The notes under the pieces: generated by a model
Told to the model about the DNA's origin: nothing
What the model saw: only the letters and a program-made list of their open reading frames with translations
Database searches by the model: none
NCBI GenBank assembly: GCA_020253445.1
Contig: JADCBP010000005.1
Span: 62,001 to 126,000, forward strand
DNA: 64,000 nucleotides
Direction: 5' to 3'
DNA from: Methylobacterium sp.
GTDB taxonomy: Bacteria; Pseudomonadota; Alphaproteobacteria; Rhizobiales; Beijerinckiaceae
Program-made: the position numbers and the translations under genes
Shown here: positions 52,131 through 59,780 of the stretch, piece by piece
How positions within the stretch are numbered: position 1 is the stretch's first letter
Layout of the letters: every line of letters starts with the position of its first letter

Positions 52131-54412
52131 CGTGTCACGCGACGAAGCGTGGCGAGCAAAGCGAGGCGGTTCTTGCGGATGGCGGGGTCATCGGCATTGA
52201 CCATCACGGCATCGAAGAAGGCATCGACCGGGCCACGAAGCGAGGCCATGGCGCGCATCGCAGCCTCAAAATCCGGCTTTTCCAGCGCGACCATCACGGC
52301 CTCGCCGGCGCGGGAGAGCGCGGCATGCAGGGCCTTCTCGCTCTCCTCTTTCAGCAGAGTGGGGTCGGCCGCGGCTTCGAAGGCGCCCTCCGTTTCATCC
52401 GTTTTCTTTGCCTTCTTTTCCTCGTCGCGCAGGAGGTTCGCGGCGCGCTTGTAGCCGGCAAGAAGGTTCTTGCCATCCTCGGTGTCGAGGAACTTGCCGA
52501 GGGCTTCGACGCGGCGGACGACGAGCAGGAGATCGTCGTTGGATTCGCCGTTGGCGAGAACAGCATCGACCAGATCATGCCGCGCGCCCGAGTCGCGAAG
52601 CATGACCTTCAGGCGATCATGGAAGAAGGAGAGAAGATCTACAGTCCTTGTGTCGACATCAAACTGCTTGTCAACGCCCCGCAAAAAGCCTCGCACTTTT
52701 AGACCGGGCTCTTTCGACGGAATCGCCAATATGGATTGCACTACTTCCGATTGGTGAGCGTCCGAAATGCGCAGCAACCCTACCCTCAGCCCATTCTCCA
52801 CCACCAGCCTGATCACCCCCAGCGCGGCTCTCCGCAGCGCGAAGGGGTCCTTGCTCCCGGTCGGCTTCTCGTCGATGGCCCAGAAGCCGACGAGCGTATC
52901 GAGCTTGTCGGCGAGCGCGACGGTGACGGACACCTTGTCCGTCGGCACGCGATCATTCGGCCCGATGGGCTTGTAATGCTCCTCGCAGGCCGCCGCGACT
53001 GACGGCGAAATTCCCAATTCTTTCTCAAAAAGGGTCGCATAAACGCGCCCCATGAAGCCCTGCACCTCGGGGAATTCGCCCACGACTTCCGTCAGCAAAT
53101 CCGCCTTGCAGATGCGCGCCGCGAGATCGACCTCGGCGGGGTCCGCCCCCGTGACCTTGCAAAGCTCCTTCGCCAAGGCACGGATGCGCTCGATGCGATC
53201 CCACTGGCTGCCCAGCTTCTCGTGGAAGGTGACGTTTTTGAACTTCTCGAGCCGCTTGAAATCGCGGTCTTCGGCCCAAACGCGCTTGTCCGTTTCCCAG
53301 AAGAATTTCGCATCCGAGAGGCGCGCGCGGATCACCCGCTCATTGCCGCCGATGATGATCGTGCCGCCATCCTTCGCCTCGATATTCGCGGTGAGCAGGA
53401 AACGGTTGGCCAGGCCATTTTCCTGCCCCCTCTCCCGGCGCTCCGCGCCCCCCTCTCCCCCCAAGGGAGAGGCCGCTTTTCTCAAAACAAAGCATTTCTG
53501 GTTCGCGCGGATGGTCGCGCGGATCACCTCGCCCGGCACATCGAGGAAGGCTTCCTCGAACGAACCCATCAGCACCACGGGCCATTCGACAAGGCCCGCG
53601 ACCTCTTCGAGCAGGCCCTCGTCTTCCACCAGCTCCAGCCCTTGCGCGAAGGCGAGGTTCTGGGCATCGGCGCGGATGATCTCCTTGCGGCGATCGGCAT
53701 CGAGAACCACCTTCGCGGCTTCGAGCTTCGAGACGTAATCATCGAAGCGGCGCACGCGGATTTCGCCCGGCGCCATGAAGCGGTGGCCATAGGTGACATT
53801 GCCCGCCTTCAGGCCATCCACCTCGAAGGGCACGATCTCGGTATCTTCGGTCTCGGCGCCGAAGGTCGCGAGGATGGAGCGCAGGGGGCGCACCCAGCGT
53901 AAAGATCCCGGCGAGGCGCTCGCGGCGCCCCAGCGCATGCTCTTCGGCCAGGGAAAGGTGCGGATGATGCCGGGCAGGATTTCCGCCAGCAACGCGAGGG
54001 TCTCGATGCCTTCCCTCTCGATCAGCGCGAAGGCCGTCGCATCCTTGCCGGAGCCGCGCACCTCCACCGAAAGGCCGCGCTCCGGCAGCGCGATGGAATG
54101 GCCCTCGTAGAGATCGAAGCGATGAAATTCGCTTTCCGGCACGCCGATGGATTTCAGGAAACCCAGCCGCGCCGCTTCCGGGGCGGAGATGCGCGGACCC
54201 TTCTTCTCCTCGCGCGTATCGGGCTGGCGCGATGGCAGGCCGACGATGGTAAGCGCCAGCCGGCGCGGGGTGGCGAAAGCCCTGGCCCCCTCATAGGTGA
54301 GACCCCGATCGACCAGCGCGCCGGTGACAAGCTTTTTCAAATCCTCCGCCGCCTGCCTCTGCATGCGGGCGGGGATTTCTTCGGAAAGGAGTTCGAGGAG
54401 AAGATCGGGCAT
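52097..54412 (-). CDS. glyS: Glycyl-tRNA synthetase beta subunit
   Basis: 771 aa. [59 protein letters not shown] and [19 protein letters not shown] are beta-subunit blocks; it binds tRNA-Gly for the alpha2beta2 enzyme. Between QKCFVLR and [16 protein letters not shown] there are about 18 extra residues ([23 protein letters not shown]) encoded by a palindromic repeat. The stop is TAG at 52097-52099, with three downstream copies of the 3' end. Confidence 0.96.
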   Translation of the reverse strand: MPDLLLELLSEEIPARMQRQAAEDLKKLVTGALVDRGLTYEGARAFATPRRLALTIVGLPSRQPDTREEKKGPRISAPEAARLGFLKSIGVPESEFHRFDLYEGHSIALPERGLSVEVRGSGKDATAFALIEREGIETLALLAEILPGIIRTFPWPKSMRWGAASASPGSLRWVRPLRSILATFGAETEDTEIVPFEVDGLKAGNVTYGHRFMAPGEIRVRRFDDYVSKLEAAKVVLDADRRKEIIRADAQNLAFAQGLELVEDEGLLEEVAGLVEWPVVLMGSFEEAFLDVPGEVIRATIRANQKCFVLRKAASPLGGEGGAERRERGQENGLANRFLLTANIEAKDGGTIIIGGNERVIRARLSDAKFFWETDKRVWAEDRDFKRLEKFKNVTFHEKLGSQWDRIERIRALAKELCKVTGADPAEVDLAARICKADLLTEVVGEFPEVQGFMGRVYATLFEKELGISPSVAAACEEHYKPIGPNDRVPTDKVSVTVALADKLDTLVGFWAIDEKPTGSKDPFALRRAALGVIRLVVENGLRVGLLRISDAHQSEVVQSILAIPSKEPGLKVRGFLRGVDKQFDVDTRTVDLLSFFHDRLKVMLRDSGARHDLVDAVLANGESNDDLLLVVRRVEALGKFLDTEDGKNLLAGYKRAANLLRDEEKKAKKTDETEGAFEAAADPTLLKEESEKALHAALSRAGEAVMVALEKPDFEAAMRAMASLRGPVDAFFDAVMVNADDPAIRKNRLALLATLRRVTRQVADFSKIAG
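53428..53472. repeat. Palindromic repeat inserted in frame inside glyS
   Basis: CCTCTCCC (53429-53436) and GGGAGAGG (53465-53472) are inverted partners around a GC-rich loop. They encode the [15 protein letters not shown] stretch, which is absent at this place in GlyS proteins I know. The same CCCTCTCCC...GGGAGAGG repeat type is usually intergenic in GC-rich bacteria. The insertion keeps the frame. Confidence 0.65.
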
Positions 54413-54437
54413 CGGGGCTCAGTCTGGTCTTTGGCGC

Positions 54438-54677
54438 TCAGAGCGCCTTGTGGGTTCCGTCGCATATCGGGGATTTGCCGGTCTGCTTGCAGGTGCAGAA
54501 CGCGACCTTGCGGCTTTCCCCGGCGGTCCATTTCACGGGCGAGAAGGTGGTGCCCTTGTGCGAGCCATCGCAGAAGGGCTGGTTCTTCGATTGGCCGCAG
54601 GAGCACCACCAGTAATCCTTGCCCGCTTCCACATCCATGACGATCGGGGCGGTGCCGCCCACTTGCGCTTTGGTCAT
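54438..54677 (-). CDS. Dual CDGSH iron-sulfur protein (79 aa)
   Basis: Two CDGSH-type motifs, CSCGQSKNQPFCDGSH and CTCKQTGKSPICDGTH, each giving three Cys and one His for a 2Fe-2S cluster, as in bacterial relatives of mitochondrial CISD3. ATG 54677 has GGGAGAG about 6 nt upstream. It sits between glyQ (17 bp) and glyS (25 bp) on one transcript. Role probably redox or cluster transfer; no membrane anchor. Confidence 0.92.
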   Translation of the reverse strand: MTKAQVGGTAPIVMDVEAGKDYWWCSCGQSKNQPFCDGSHKGTTFSPVKWTAGESRKVAFCTCKQTGKSPICDGTHKAL

Positions 54678-54694
54678 TGGTCTCTCCCGGTTGT

Positions 54695-55618
54695 TCAGGC
54701 GCCACCCGCCTCGGTCTTCACCCATGCGGCGCCGCAGGCCTTCGCCAGTTCGCGCACGCGCAGGATGTAGCTCTGCCGCTCGGTGACAGAAATCACGCCG
54801 CGCGCATCGAGCAGGTTGAAGGCGTGCGAGGCCTTGATGCATTGATCATAGGCGGGCAGCACCTGCCGGTGCCTCTCGCCCTCGGCCCGCTCGCCGGCCT
54901 TCAGCAGCGCGAGGCATTCCTTCTCGGCGTTCTTGAAATCGTCGAACAGCTTCTCGGTATCGGCATATTCGAAATTATGCCGGGAATATTCCTCCTCGGC
55001 CTGCCTGAACACATCGCCATAGGTAACCCTGGCCTCGCCTTCGAGGCCGTTGAAGTTGAGTTCGAAGCCGTTATCGACGCCTTGCAGATACATGGCGAGG
55101 CGCTCGAGGCCATAGGTGAGTTCGCCGGCCACCGGCGCGCATTCCTGTCCCGCGACCTGCTGGAAGTAGGTGAACTGGCTCACCTCCATGCCGTCGCACC
55201 AGCATTCCCAGCCGAGGCCCCAGGCACCGAGCGTGGGGCTTTCCCAATCATCCTCGACAAAACGGAGGTCGTGCAAGGCCGGGTCGATGCCGATGGCATA
55301 AAGGCTTTCGAGGTAAAGCTCCTGCAGGTCAGGCGGCGAGGGCTTCAGGATGACCTGATACTGGTAATAATGCTGGAACCGGTTGGGGTTCTCGCCATAG
55401 CGTCCATCCTTGGGGCGGCGCGAGGGCTGCACATAGGCCGCGTTCCATGCCTTCGGGCCGAGCGCACGAAGCGTTGTCGCGGGGTGAAAAGTGCCGGCCC
55501 CCACTTCCATGTCATAGGGCTGGAGAATGACACAGCCCTTCGACGCCCAGAAATTCTGGAGCGTGAGGATCAGTCCCTGGAAGGACTTCGAGGGATCAAG
55601 CGGAGCGGGAACGGACAT
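54695..55618 (-). CDS. glyQ: Glycyl-tRNA synthetase alpha subunit
   Basis: 307 aa from ATG 55618 ([20 protein letters not shown]). [58 protein letters not shown] and [20 protein letters not shown] are the catalytic alpha-subunit motifs. It makes glycyl-adenylate and charges tRNA-Gly with GlyS. It leads the glyQ-CDGSH-glyS operon. Confidence 0.97.
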   Translation of the reverse strand: MSVPAPLDPSKSFQGLILTLQNFWASKGCVILQPYDMEVGAGTFHPATTLRALGPKAWNAAYVQPSRRPKDGRYGENPNRFQHYYQYQVILKPSPPDLQELYLESLYAIGIDPALHDLRFVEDDWESPTLGAWGLGWECWCDGMEVSQFTYFQQVAGQECAPVAGELTYGLERLAMYLQGVDNGFELNFNGLEGEARVTYGDVFRQAEEEYSRHNFEYADTEKLFDDFKNAEKECLALLKAGERAEGERHRQVLPAYDQCIKASHAFNLLDARGVISVTERQSYILRVRELAKACGAAWVKTEAGGA

Positions 55619-55668
55619 CGGCGAACTCGGGGGGCAATTCTCGTCGGGACGACAGTCAATGCTTTCGC

Positions 55669-55700
55669 TTAGAGCATTTTCCCCACCGGTGGAAACCGCC
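55669..55700. repeat. Partial RIME-like element upstream of glyQ
   Basis: CTTAGAGCATTTTCCCCACC with ACCGGT and GGAAACCG resembles the left end of the dispersed elements; the right arm is degraded. The stretch 55619-55822 otherwise holds no supported gene and probably contains the glyQ promoter. Confidence 0.5.
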
Positions 55701-55822
55701 CCGCAGCGCAAATCCGCTTGGCCTTGAAAAATTTTCACGCCGCTTCGGGTGTCGTCGGCGGCTCTGAGGAAACCACCGAGCATCCGGGCCTTCCCGGTCA
55801 AACTCCCTCACGGAGAAAGGTC

Positions 55823-56095
55823 GTGCCTTCGTTTCGGAAGATCGCGGCTGCTTCCTTCGCGGTGCTGGTGCCCTTGCCCATGCCCAAGCCCTTGCCCATG
55901 CCCATGCCCAAGCCCAAGCCCAAGCCCATCCCCTCGATTGCCATCTGGAATGATGGGGGCGAAAGGCATTCATTCCCTTCGAGCCCGGCGAAAGCGCCGC
56001 AGGCTGCGCCGAAGCGCGCCCGTCATTGTGCCGATGTTCATAAAGCGGGCCTTAGCCTCCGCGATCGGGTGATACCGACAGGGGATGAACGATGA
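55823..56095 (+). CDS. Possible small exported protein with hexanucleotide-repeat tract (90 aa)
   Basis: GTG 55823 has GGAGAAAGG about 3-4 nt upstream. FRKIAAASFAVLVPLPMPK starts like a signal peptide and then becomes a Pro-Met-Pro-Lys run encoded by CCCATG/CCCAAG hexamers. The stop overlaps the start of the next secreted-protein gene as ATGA. The rest has no recognisable domain, so this may be a real coupled leader gene, or a decayed one distorted by repeat growth. Confidence 0.3.
   Translation: MPSFRKIAAASFAVLVPLPMPKPLPMPMPKPKPKPIPSIAIWNDGGERHSFPSSPAKAPQAAPKRARHCADVHKAGLSLRDRVIPTGDER
55871..55933 (-). repeat. Hexanucleotide tract with G-quadruplex potential on the minus strand
   Basis: Ten to eleven CCC runs alternate with 3-nt spacers (TTG, ATG, AAG) on plus, so minus has GGG runs at regular 6-bp spacing, e.g. 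GGGCTTGGGCTTGGGCTTGG. Four consecutive runs are enough for a G-quadruplex. The tract is inside or near the start of a possible small gene. Confidence 0.7.
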
Positions 56096-56484
56096 TCAGA
56101 TTTTCCCGCTTTCCGGCCGCCATGGTGATGGCTTTTCTCATGGCTCTGATTCTGGCTCTGGCTCTGGCTCTGCCGCTGGCGCCCGCGCGCGCAGCCACCC
56201 CGCCAGCCGGCTTCGCTCTTGCAGCAGAGGCCGGGAGCCGTGCGACCGACAGGGTTCAGTATTACTCCCATCCCCGTGTCTATCGATCGCCGCACCATGC
56301 CCGGCGTCACGTTTACCGGCATCATGTCGGCTACCATCGGCCGATCTATCGCCATCGCCATCGCCATTATGGCCGACCGGTCTATTATCCGCGTCCGGTT
56401 TATCGCCGCTGCGTAACCCGCCCGCGTTGGGTCTGGACGCCGCATGGCCATGTGCGCCGCTGGGTGCGGATTTGCCGCTACTGA
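56092..56484 (+). CDS. His/Arg/Tyr-rich small exported protein (130 aa)
   Basis: A signal peptide with a repetitive core (AMVMAFLMALILALALALPL, cut near ARAA) precedes a mature part rich in His, Arg and Tyr (SPHHARRHVYRHHVGYHRPI) and ending CVTRPRWVWTPHGHVRRWVR. Similar basic aromatic secreted proteins are frequent in Hyphomicrobiales with no known function; metal binding by the His clusters is possible. GCTCTG hexamers code the signal core and CGCCAT repeats part of the His run. A clear terminator follows. Confidence 0.75.
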   Translation: MIRFSRFPAAMVMAFLMALILALALALPLAPARAATPPAGFALAAEAGSRATDRVQYYSHPRVYRSPHHARRHVYRHHVGYHRPIYRHRHRHYGRPVYYPRPVYRRCVTRPRWVWTPHGHVRRWVRICRY

Positions 56485-56510
56485 GCCGGGATCACTTTTT
56501 TCCAAGTCGA

Positions 56511-56540
56511 ACCCCGCCCCCTCAAGAGGCGGGGTTTTTC
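56511..56540 (+). terminator. Rho-independent terminator after the His-rich protein gene
   Basis: ACCCCGCC (56511-56518), a 9-nt loop, GGCGGGGT (56528-56535), then TTTTTCGTTT. It is shared with the convergent methyltransferase gene that ends at 56544. Confidence 0.85.
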
Positions 56541-56543
56541 GTT

Positions 56544-57287
56544 TCAGGGGCTGAAGGTGATGCGTGCCCGCCCCTCATGGATGGCCTGCGCTTCGGCCGT
56601 GAAACGTCCATCGGCCTCATGCAGCACGAGAGGCGAACCGATCGCGAGGGGGCCCCGTGAGCCCTTCACCCCCTGAACCAGCAGGCGGATCGCATCCTCG
56701 CCCGCCCGCGGATGGATGAAGCGCAGGCGGAGGCTGCCCAATCGTCCGCGCATCGCCGCGAGAACCGCCTCGACCGAATCGGCCCGATGGATCATCAGCA
56801 GTTGCCCGCGCGGCTTCAGGATGGAGGCTGCGCGGCGGATCCAGGCTTCCAGCGACGCGCCGTCATTCGCGTCCAGCGCATGCGCACCCGCCTTGGTGGG
56901 TGACAGACGCATGCGATGCGCCGAAAAAAAAGGCGGGTTGGTGAGCACGGCATCGAAGGCTTCGCGAAAATCGGCCAGCGCTCCCCTTGAGAGAATATTC
57001 GCTTCCACGGCCTCAACGCGCACCCCCAGAGCATTGGCCTCGATGTTCCGGCGCGACAGCGCCACCAGATCGGTCTCCCGCTCGAACAGCGTCACCCGCG
57101 CCTCGGGCAAGGCGAGCGCCGCCGCCAGGCCGACCAGTCCGCTCGAGGCACCGAGATCGGCCATGCGTCGGGCATCCGGCGGCACGGCAGCCGCGAGCAA
57201 TACGCCATCCGTCCCGGCACGATGACCGCGGGCGGGCTGGAAGAGCCGCAAGCGCCCCCCGAGAAGCCGGTCTTCCGTGATCTGCAT
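56544..57287 (-). CDS. TrmN6-like tRNA1(Val) adenine-N6-methyltransferase family protein (247 aa)
   Basis: From ATG 57287 (MQITEDRLLGGRLRLFQPAR): GHRAGTDGVLLAAAVPPDAR, the SAM site MADLGASSGLVGLAAALALP, and AVLTNPPFFSAHRMR with the NPPF motif of N6-adenine methyltransferases. The RLRFIHPRAGEDAIRLLVQG end follows the YfiC/TrmN6 pattern. The longer frame reading to 58304 is antisense to the polyprenyl synthase and was not used. Confidence 0.88.
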   Translation of the reverse strand: MQITEDRLLGGRLRLFQPARGHRAGTDGVLLAAAVPPDARRMADLGASSGLVGLAAALALPEARVTLFERETDLVALSRRNIEANALGVRVEAVEANILSRGALADFREAFDAVLTNPPFFSAHRMRLSPTKAGAHALDANDGASLEAWIRRAASILKPRGQLLMIHRADSVEAVLAAMRGRLGSLRLRFIHPRAGEDAIRLLVQGVKGSRGPLAIGSPLVLHEADGRFTAEAQAIHEGRARITFSP

Positions 57288-57389
57288 GCCCGGCCTTTCC
57301 AGGGGGTGATCGCAAACGTTGCAATTCGCGTAGAGAGGGTGCAAGCGTCTTGCGGTCGAGAAGGCCGGGGTGGCAAGAGGATTATTCCG

Positions 57390-58406
57390 TTGGGCGTGGT
57401 CGTTTCCTTCAACGAAAAGGTCGGGACCGAGGGCATCGAGCGCCTCGTGGCCCTCGTGCGCGACGACATGACGCGCGTGAACGAGATGATTCTCTCGCGG
57501 ACGGGCTCCGAGGTCACGATGATCCCCGAGGTCGCCCAGCATCTCATCTCGTCGGGCGGCAAGCGCCTGCGCCCCATGCTCACGCTCGCCACCGCGCAAC
57601 TCTCGAATGTGCAGGGCGCGGGGCATATCCGGCTCGCGGCGGCCGTGGAGTTCATGCATACGGCGACCCTGCTGCATGATGACGTGGTGGATGAAAGCGA
57701 CCTGCGTCGCGGCAAGCCTTCGGCGCGCAAGGTGTGGGGGAATGAGGCGAGCGTGCTCGTCGGCGATTTCCTGCTCGGTCAGGCGTTCCGCATGATGGTG
57801 GAGGTGGGTTCCCTGCCATGCCTCGATGTGCTTTCCACCGCCGCGGCCGTCATCGCCGAAGGCGAGGTGATGCAGCTCGCGGCCGCCAAGAACACCTCGA
57901 CCACCGAGGATGATTATCTCGCGGTGATCCGCTCGAAGACCGCCGCGCTTTTCGCGGCGGCGGCGGAAGTGGGCCCGCTGCTCGCGCCGGATTGCGATGA
58001 AGCGAAGCGTCGCGCCTGCCGCTCCTACGGCATGAATCTCGGTGTCGCGTTCCAGCTCATCGACGATGCTCTCGATTATGGCGGTTCGGGCGCGAAGCTC
58101 GGCAAGAATGTCGGCGACGATTTCCGCGAGGGCAAGATCACGCTCCCCGTGGTGCTTGCCTTCCGGCGCGGCTCGGACGAGGAGCGCGCCTTCTGGAAGC
58201 GAGCACTGGAGCAGGGCCAGAATGATGATGCCGCGCTTTCCCGCGCCATGGACCTGCTGAAAAAGCATCGCGCGCTGGAGGATACGGTCGAGCGCGCCCG
58301 CCATTATGGCGAGGTGGCGAAGGATGCCCTGGCGCTCTTCCCGGCCTCGCCCATGCGCGAGGCGCTGAGCGAGGTCGTCGATTTCTGCCTCGCCCGCGCC
58401 TATTGA
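57390..58406 (+). CDS. ispB: Octaprenyl/polyprenyl diphosphate synthase (338 aa)
   Basis: Both Asp-rich motifs are present: LLHDDVVDESDLRRG and LIDDALDYGG, with SGGKRLRPMLTLA and FREGKITLPVVLA. It extends isoprenoid diphosphates for ubiquinone side chains. The start TTG 57390 (read MGVVVSFNEK) is chosen because AGAGGA lies about 8 nt upstream and the MGVVV beginning is usual; GTG 57396 is possible. The stop abuts the DinB gene stop in a shared TGATCA. Confidence 0.92.
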   Translation: MGVVVSFNEKVGTEGIERLVALVRDDMTRVNEMILSRTGSEVTMIPEVAQHLISSGGKRLRPMLTLATAQLSNVQGAGHIRLAAAVEFMHTATLLHDDVVDESDLRRGKPSARKVWGNEASVLVGDFLLGQAFRMMVEVGSLPCLDVLSTAAAVIAEGEVMQLAAAKNTSTTEDDYLAVIRSKTAALFAAAAEVGPLLAPDCDEAKRRACRSYGMNLGVAFQLIDDALDYGGSGAKLGKNVGDDFREGKITLPVVLAFRRGSDEERAFWKRALEQGQNDDAALSRAMDLLKKHRALEDTVERARHYGEVAKDALALFPASPMREALSEVVDFCLARAY

Positions 58407-58913
58407 TCAGGTGCGATCCGGCAACAGGAACAGATCCGTATCATCCGGCCTGGCACCGGCCGCCGTCAGCATCGCGTGGATCTGCCCGCGATGATGGGTC
58501 TGGTGGTTGAAGAAATGCGCGACCAGCAGGCCATGCTTGCGCGACACTTCGCGACCGGCCGCGTTGGAATGCCAACGCATCTCGCCGTTGAGCCATTCGG
58601 CCGGAACAGCCTCCGCCCAATCGAGGATCACCTGGTCGAGCGCGTGGCGCGCGGCCACGAAATCCGCCCAGGCTTCGAAGCAACCGACCGAATCCGCGAT
58701 GCTGCCCTTCGGTTTTTCGGTGGCGCCGAAGCGCCACATCCAGATGGAATCACCCCAATAAAGGTGGTTGAAGGTGCCGGCGATGGAGCGGAAGAAGGCG
58801 CCGCGATCAGCCAGCCGGTTCGCATCGTCCAGTCCGGAAGCCGCCGCGACAAGCGACCTGTTCTGCCAGGCATTGTAGCGCGCCATCATCCGCGCGAATT
58901 CCGGTGTGATCAT
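58407..58913 (-). CDS. DinB-family metal-binding protein (168 aa)
   Basis: Four-helix DinB/YfiT fold with metal His in TFNHLYWGD (about residue 49) and AHFFNHQTHHRGQIHAML near the C-terminus. Members include thiol-dependent enzymes; the function here is unknown. It lies 3 bp after ispE on the same strand, so it is cotranscribed with ispE and the TPR gene. Confidence 0.88.
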   Translation of the reverse strand: MITPEFARMMARYNAWQNRSLVAAASGLDDANRLADRGAFFRSIAGTFNHLYWGDSIWMWRFGATEKPKGSIADSVGCFEAWADFVAARHALDQVILDWAEAVPAEWLNGEMRWHSNAAGREVSRKHGLLVAHFFNHQTHHRGQIHAMLTAAGARPDDTDLFLLPDRT

Positions 58914-58916
58914 CGT

Positions 58917-59768
58917 TCAGCTCGGAAGTTTCAGCCAGGTCGGTCGCGCCCACCATTCCCGCTCGACCTGCAGCCGGGCGGCCGCCTCCGCACCCTCGGC
59001 ATAATGGTCGAAGATCGCAAAGCAGGTGGCGCCGGAACCCGACATGCGCGCGAAACGGCAGCCGGGTGAGGCGCGAAGGGCCTCCAGCACTGCCCCGATC
59101 TCCGGCACGATCGCCCTGGCCGGCCCTTCCAGGTCATTGCGTGTGCCGGCCAGCACCTTGAGGTCACCGGGCGTTTTCACCTTCATGGGGAGGAAGCGAT
59201 CGCCCGGTGAGAGGCCCAGCCCGCCAAAGACCGCACGCGTTTCGAGTGGCACGACCGGATTGACCAATACGGCGGGGTAGCGCAGCCCGTAGAGCCTGTT
59301 GCCCAGTTCATGCCCGATCCCATGCATCAGGCGCGGGGCGGTGGGATCGAGGCAGACCGGGACATCCGCCCCGAGCGTGCGGGCCGCATCGGTGAGGCGC
59401 GGATCATCGAAATCGATGCCGTTGAGCCGCGCGATGAGCCGCAGGGCCGCGCCGGCATCGCTGGAGCCGCCGCCAATGCCCGAGGCGACAGGCAGGTTCT
59501 TGACGAGCCGGAATGCACCGAGACGCAGGCGGCCGAATTGCGCGGTGGCCGCGCGAGCCGCCTTCAGCACCAGGTTGTCGTCGCCCGCAAGGCCGAAGGC
59601 GAAGGGCCCTTCCACCGCCAGCGCCAATGGCCGATCCGGCTCCAGTTCGAGCTCATCCCCGAGATCGGCGAAGGTCACCAGGCTTTCGAGCACATGATAG
59701 CCATCGGCCTGCCGGCCGAGCACATGCAGGAAAAGATTGACCTTGGCCTGTGCGGATTCGCGAAACAT
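58917..59768 (-). CDS. ispE: 4-diphosphocytidyl-2-C-methyl-D-erythritol kinase
   Basis: 283 aa GHMP kinase. AQAKVNLFLHVLGRQADGYH at the N-terminus, the ATP loop PVASGIGGGSSDAGAAL and RMSGSGATCFAIF at the C-terminus. It phosphorylates CDP-ME in the MEP pathway that starts with dxs at 38689. It follows the TPR protein by 12 bp. Confidence 0.95.
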   Translation of the reverse strand: MFRESAQAKVNLFLHVLGRQADGYHVLESLVTFADLGDELELEPDRPLALAVEGPFAFGLAGDDNLVLKAARAATAQFGRLRLGAFRLVKNLPVASGIGGGSSDAGAALRLIARLNGIDFDDPRLTDAARTLGADVPVCLDPTAPRLMHGIGHELGNRLYGLRYPAVLVNPVVPLETRAVFGGLGLSPGDRFLPMKVKTPGDLKVLAGTRNDLEGPARAIVPEIGAVLEALRASPGCRFARMSGSGATCFAIFDHYAEGAEAAARLQVEREWWARPTWLKLPS

Positions 59769-59780
59769 GCGCGCGCCGCA

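Noticed and set aside
57288-58304. N-terminal extension of the TrmN6-like gene to 586 aa
   Set aside because: The extension is antisense to the polyprenyl synthase with both Asp-rich motifs; the family start is at 57287.
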